In this document: in pieces, positions 16,782 to 19,485 of the stretch
How positions within the stretch are numbered: position 1 is the first letter of the stretch
Layout: each line of letters starts with the position of its first letter
Origin: JBCBJZ01 sp038522635
GTDB lineage: Bacteria; Pseudomonadota; Alphaproteobacteria; Rhizobiales; Hyphomicrobiaceae
Direction: 5' to 3'
NCBI GenBank assembly: GCA_038522635.1
Contig: JBCBJZ010000063.1
Location: forward strand, 1-19,485
DNA: 19,485 nt
Made by a program: the position numbers and the translations under genes
Notes under the pieces: generated by a model
What the model was told of the DNA's origin: nothing
Database searches by the model: none
What the model saw: only the letters and a program-made list of their open reading frames with translations

Positions 16782-16876
16782 GCCAGTCGGGCTCTTCCTC
16801 AAAGGCGGGGCGTACGCCCGCAGATCTCTGGTTTCTCGCGCGCTTAACATGCAGCGCTGCGTCGTCAAGTTGCCGG

Positions 16877-17356
16877 TTACGTCGTTTTCCCGGCCTCGGC
16901 CATGCTGGCGAAAAAGGCCTCCAATTCAGGGCCGGTCATACGCTGACGCTCTCCCGCAAAGGCGTAAAGCGCCGGCTTTTCGTCGATGAACAGCTCCTTG
17001 GTGAACGTCAGCGCGCTCACGTCGTCAAGCGCGCCGACCGACACACCGTAATAGCCGTAGTCAGGCGCGCGCCAGAACAGGTTGGTACCGCAGCGCCCGC
17101 AAAAATGCCGCTGTCCCCAGTCCGATGAGGCGTAGACGGTGATCGTCGAAGCATCCTCAATGGTGGGTTCGCCGTCGATCTGCGTGGCAAACGCGGGCCC
17201 CGCACTCCAGCGCTGGCACTTTGAGCAGTGGCAGACGTCGGCGTGAGCCGCCTTGAGCATGGCGGTGAACCGGACGGCACCGCAAAGGCATCCGCCGCTG
17301 ACATGAAGCGGACCTGCAAGGTTCGGCTCGTTTGAGGCGGATGGCGCTTCGCTCAT
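16877..17356 (-). CDS. GFA/CENP-V family zinc-binding protein
   Basis: This 159-residue protein belongs to the family named after glutathione-dependent formaldehyde-activating enzyme (Gfa). All seven zinc-site cysteines are present: Cys23 and 25 in GGCLCGAVRF, Cys42, 44 and 47 in VCHCSKCQRWSAG, and Cys86 and 89 in HFCGRCGTNLFWR. The family may bind thiol adducts such as S-hydroxymethylglutathione, but the enzymatic claim is disputed and most members have no proven substrate. The start overlaps the stop of the thioesterase-like gene as ATGA, with AAGGA about seven bases ahead, so the two are translationally coupled. It is inserted between nuoC and nuoD, 95 bases before the latter, and has no known link to complex I. 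Confidence 0.93.
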   Translation of the reverse strand: MSEAPSASNEPNLAGPLHVSGGCLCGAVRFTAMLKAAHADVCHCSKCQRWSAGPAFATQIDGEPTIEDASTITVYASSDWGQRHFCGRCGTNLFWRAPDYGYYGVSVGALDDVSALTFTKELFIDEKPALYAFAGERQRMTGPELEAFFASMAEAGKTT

Positions 17357-17820
17357 GGTTCATCCTTTCCGCTCGTCCCTGGCATCGCGATCGCGGCGGC
17401 ACCCACACGTGCGGCCTTCGCATTGACCCGCGTGACGAAGGACGACCACGGCACCACCATGCGTTGATGCGTGCCCTTTGAGATCACGTCTACGCCGTCG
17501 TGCGCCATAACCTCAAACGTGATCCGACGCCCCTGGATCACGGTGCAGGTCGCTTCGACCTTAACCTGCTGGCCAGGCACGGTCGCGGCTGCATGGGACA
17601 CATCGACGTGGATGCCGAGCGAGCCCTCGCCCTCATCGAGGTGCGGTTTCAGAACGTCCAGGCACGTCCACTCGAGCAGGCCCACCATGAAGCCGGTGGC
17701 GAACACCGCAGGCATCGCGGCGAAGTCTTCCGCCTCAGGGTAGAGCGCGGGCACCGTCTTGGTGGGGGGAACCGTGAAGACGCGTGTGGCGGTCTCACCG
17801 ACGCTAAGCGTATCGCGCAT
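17353..17820 (-). CDS. FlK-like hotdog thioesterase
   Basis: The product resembles the fluoroacetyl-CoA thioesterase FlK of Streptomyces cattleya along its length: LYPEAEDF, VFATGFMVGLLEW, GEGSLGIHVDVSHAAAT and GTHQR are all shared with that family. Counting from the ATG at 17820, the FlK catalytic and binding positions fall in register: Thr42, Glu50, His76 and Arg120, as well as Val23 and Phe33. FlK's lid residue Phe36 is Met here, so the substrate is probably another acyl-CoA. The frame is open to ATGs at 17853 and 17850, with a GGGGGA further upstream, so an 11-residue longer form (166 residues) is possible. It starts 40-70 bases after nuoC and is coupled to the GFA gene. It likely hydrolyses a small acyl-CoA in the cytoplasm; the substrate is unknown. 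Confidence 0.9.
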   Translation of the reverse strand: MRDTLSVGETATRVFTVPPTKTVPALYPEAEDFAAMPAVFATGFMVGLLEWTCLDVLKPHLDEGEGSLGIHVDVSHAAATVPGQQVKVEATCTVIQGRRITFEVMAHDGVDVISKGTHQRMVVPWSSFVTRVNAKAARVGAAAIAMPGTSGKDEP

Positions 17821-17893
17821 CGTGGCACTCTTGATGCGCAGGCGCGCCATCATCGGCCCGCCTGCTTTCCCCCAGATTCAGTACAAGGCTCTT

Positions 17894-18496
17894 TCAGTGC
17901 GAGGCTTTCTCGTCGCCCGGCAGCACGTACGAAGTGCCTTCCCAGGGGCTTTCGAAGTCGAAGCTGCGGAATTCCTGCGCGAGCTTCACCGGTTCGTTGA
18001 CCACGCGCTTTTGCTCATCATCATAGCGGACTTCAACATAGCCCGTCAGCGGGAAGTCCTTGCGCAGCGGATAGCCTTCAAAGCCGTAATCAGTCAGCAG
18101 GCGACGCAGATCGGGGTGGCCGGAAAACATGATGCCGTACATGTCGTAGGCTTCGCGCTCGAACCAGTTGGCGGCCGGGAAGACATCGATGATGCTGGCA
18201 ACCGGTGTCACGGTCCCGGTCTGGATTTTGACCCGCACCCGCGTGTTCTGGCGTGGCGACAGCAGGTGATAGACCACATCGAAGCGGCGCTCGCGGCCGG
18301 GCCAGTCAACGCCCGCCACATCGATCAGCACCTCAAACTGGCAGCGGCTGTCATCGCGCAGCACCTTCATCACATCGACGATGTGTTCGCGCGCCACATC
18401 CAGCGTGAGTTCGCCGTGGGTCACGCGCGCGCCTTCCACCGCATCGCCGGTCCGCGAAACGATGTAGTCGCCCAACTCCTGTAGCGCTTCGTCCAT
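17894..18496 (-). CDS. nuoC: NADH-quinone oxidoreductase subunit C (30 kDa-type)
   Basis: NuoC is a peripheral subunit of the hydrophilic arm that packs against NuoD and holds the quinone module together; it carries no cofactor. The 200-residue product ends with the family signature: WFEREAYDMYGIMFSGHPDL followed by RRLLTDYGFEGYPLRKDFPLTGY, roughly residues 124-167. The start is the ATG at 18496, with GAAGGACG upstream at good spacing; the open frame reaches 18703 but that portion overlaps nuoB out of frame and has no conserved features. It begins 43 bases after nuoB. Length and signature are normal for separate alphaproteobacterial NuoC. Confidence 0.97.
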   Translation of the reverse strand: MDEALQELGDYIVSRTGDAVEGARVTHGELTLDVAREHIVDVMKVLRDDSRCQFEVLIDVAGVDWPGRERRFDVVYHLLSPRQNTRVRVKIQTGTVTPVASIIDVFPAANWFEREAYDMYGIMFSGHPDLRRLLTDYGFEGYPLRKDFPLTGYVEVRYDDEQKRVVNEPVKLAQEFRSFDFESPWEGTSYVLPGDEKASH

Positions 18497-18539
18497 GCTT
18501 CGTCCTTCGTGCCGATGCGCGCCAGTGACCCGCCTCGCT

Positions 18540-19118
18540 TCAGCGTTCGATCGTGCCTGTCCGGCGGATCTTCTTTTGTAACAACAAGATACCGTAGACC
18601 AACGCTTCCGCGGTCGGTGGGCATCCAGGCACGTAGACGTCGACCGGCACCACGCGATCGCAGCCGCGCACCACCGCATACGAATAGTGGTAGTAGCCGC
18701 CACCGTTGGCGCAGGAGCCCATCGAGATCACATAGCGCGGCTCGGGCATTTGGTCGTAGACCTTGCGCAGGGCAGGCGCCATCTTATTGGTCAGCGTGCC
18801 GGCGACGATCATGACGTCGGACTGGCGCGGTGATGCGCGCGGGGCAAAGCCGAACCGCTCAAGGTCATAGCGCGGCATCGACGCCTGCATCATTTCAACC
18901 GCGCAGCAGGCGAGCCCGAAGGTCATCCACATCAACGAGCCGGTACGCGCCCAGTTGATGAGATCATCGGTAGCGGTGACGAAGAAACCCTTGTCGGCCA
19001 GCTCATCGTTCACTTGCGTGAAAAACGGGTCGGCCACAGGTCGCGTCGCGCGCCCTTCACCCGGTTGATCGAGCACCGGCGCGAACCGCGGCTCCTGACC
19101 CGGCAGGATCAATCCCAT
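18540..19118 (-). CDS. nuoB: NADH-quinone oxidoreductase subunit B (N2 cluster)
   Basis: NuoB binds the terminal [4Fe-4S] cluster N2, the immediate electron donor to ubiquinone. The 192-residue product has the tandem ligands Cys71-Cys72 in GLACCAVEMMQ, Cys136 in SMGSCANGGGYY and Cys166 in YVPGCPPTAEAL. The quinone-side segment ASMPRYDLERFGFAPRASPRQSD is intact. The N-terminal 30 residues (GQEPRFAPVLDQPGEGR and so on) are variable in the family. The start overlaps the nuoA end by ten bases, with GGGAG seven bases ahead of the ATG, which supports coupled synthesis with NuoA. Confidence 0.98.
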   Translation of the reverse strand: MGLILPGQEPRFAPVLDQPGEGRATRPVADPFFTQVNDELADKGFFVTATDDLINWARTGSLMWMTFGLACCAVEMMQASMPRYDLERFGFAPRASPRQSDVMIVAGTLTNKMAPALRKVYDQMPEPRYVISMGSCANGGGYYHYSYAVVRGCDRVVPVDVYVPGCPPTAEALVYGILLLQKKIRRTGTIER

Positions 19119-19474
19119 TCCAGCGCTCCCTTATGCCATGCGTAGATGAGCCCGACGGTCAGTTCCGCGATGAACACCATCATCGACCAAAAGCCCAGAT
19201 CACCGATCTCCTTGAAGGTCAGCGCCCAGGGAAACAGGAAGGCGGCCTCAAGGTCGAAGATGATGAAGAGGATCGCGACGAGGTAAAAGCGCACGTCGAA
19301 CTTCATGCGCGCATCATCAAATGAGTTGAAGCCGCACTCGTAGGCCGACACCTTTTCCGGGTCCGGATTGGACACCGCCACCACGAAGGGCGCGGCCATC
19401 AGGGCGATCCCGAGCACCAGCGCGACGCCGATGAAAACGACGATCGGTAGGTACTCGAGCAGGAGGTTGGTCAT
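19109..19474 (-). CDS. nuoA: NADH-quinone oxidoreductase subunit A
   Basis: NuoA is a small three-helix subunit at the base of the quinone channel next to NuoH and NuoJ. The 121-residue product has helix 1 at about residues 8-33, the conserved loop YECGFNSFDDARMKFDVRFYLVAI starting near residue 45, helix 2 with FIIFDLEAAFLFPWA, and helix 3 with MMVFIAELTVGLIYAW. The loop cysteine Cys47 is the residue whose exposure reports the active/deactive state in mitochondrial ND3. The start ATG has GACGAG upstream. It is the first gene of the operon, and only 11 bases lie beyond it, so the main promoter is outside the window. Confidence 0.97.
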   Translation of the reverse strand: MTNLLLEYLPIVVFIGVALVLGIALMAAPFVVAVSNPDPEKVSAYECGFNSFDDARMKFDVRFYLVAILFIIFDLEAAFLFPWALTFKEIGDLGFWSMMVFIAELTVGLIYAWHKGALEWD

Positions 19475-19485
19475 CGCTCGTCATC

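Noticed and set aside
15657..16847. Plus-strand open frame of 396 codons covering almost all of nuoD
   Set aside because: NuoD is unmistakable on the minus strand, and the plus frame has no recognisable domain.
18497..18703. N-terminal extension of nuoC overlapping nuoB
   Set aside because: It is the out-of-frame reading of conserved nuoB sequence; a good ribosome site precedes the ATG at 18496.

Overview
The window is a nearly complete respiratory complex I locus (NADH:ubiquinone oxidoreductase, nuo) from a GC-rich alphaproteobacterium, read entirely on the minus strand. The lineage rests on four points: nuoC and nuoD are separate genes; NuoG is the short form without the extra N7-cluster cysteines; NuoE carries the long alphaproteobacterial C-terminal extension with a helix-hairpin-helix-like end; and nuoN is followed directly by birA. 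A Caulobacterales/Hyphomonadaceae-like host is my best guess, but I cannot place it to genus.

Layout from the right edge leftwards (direction of transcription): nuoA, nuoB, nuoC; a coupled pair encoding a fluoroacetyl-CoA-thioesterase-like hotdog protein and a GFA/CENP-V-type zinc protein; nuoD; a 126-residue four-helix membrane protein of unknown function; nuoE; nuoF; a 1.3 kb break holding a small pentapeptide-repeat gene, several hairpins and AT-richer DNA; nuoG; nuoH; a 68-residue two-helix membrane protein; nuoI; nuoJ; nuoK; nuoL; nuoM; nuoN; and the first 191 codons of birA, which runs off the left edge. All 14 core complex I subunits are present, and every iron-sulfur ligand I checked in NuoB, E, F, G and I is intact.

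NuoE, F and G form the NADH-oxidising arm. NuoB, C, D and I carry electrons to ubiquinone. NuoA, H, J, K, L, M and N form the proton-pumping membrane arm. Most genes are closely spaced or overlap (nuoA/nuoB by 10 bases; thioesterase/GFA and nuoL/nuoM by ATGA; nuoN/birA by TTGA), which suggests a polycistronic unit. The 1.3 kb break with a terminator-like hairpin between nuoF and nuoG could divide it into nuoA-F and nuoG-birA transcripts.

I see no phage, insertion sequence, CRISPR, tRNA or rRNA, and no clear undescribed multi-gene system. The unusual content is the set of five non-nuo genes inserted at four positions in the operon and the structured nuoF-nuoG gap.
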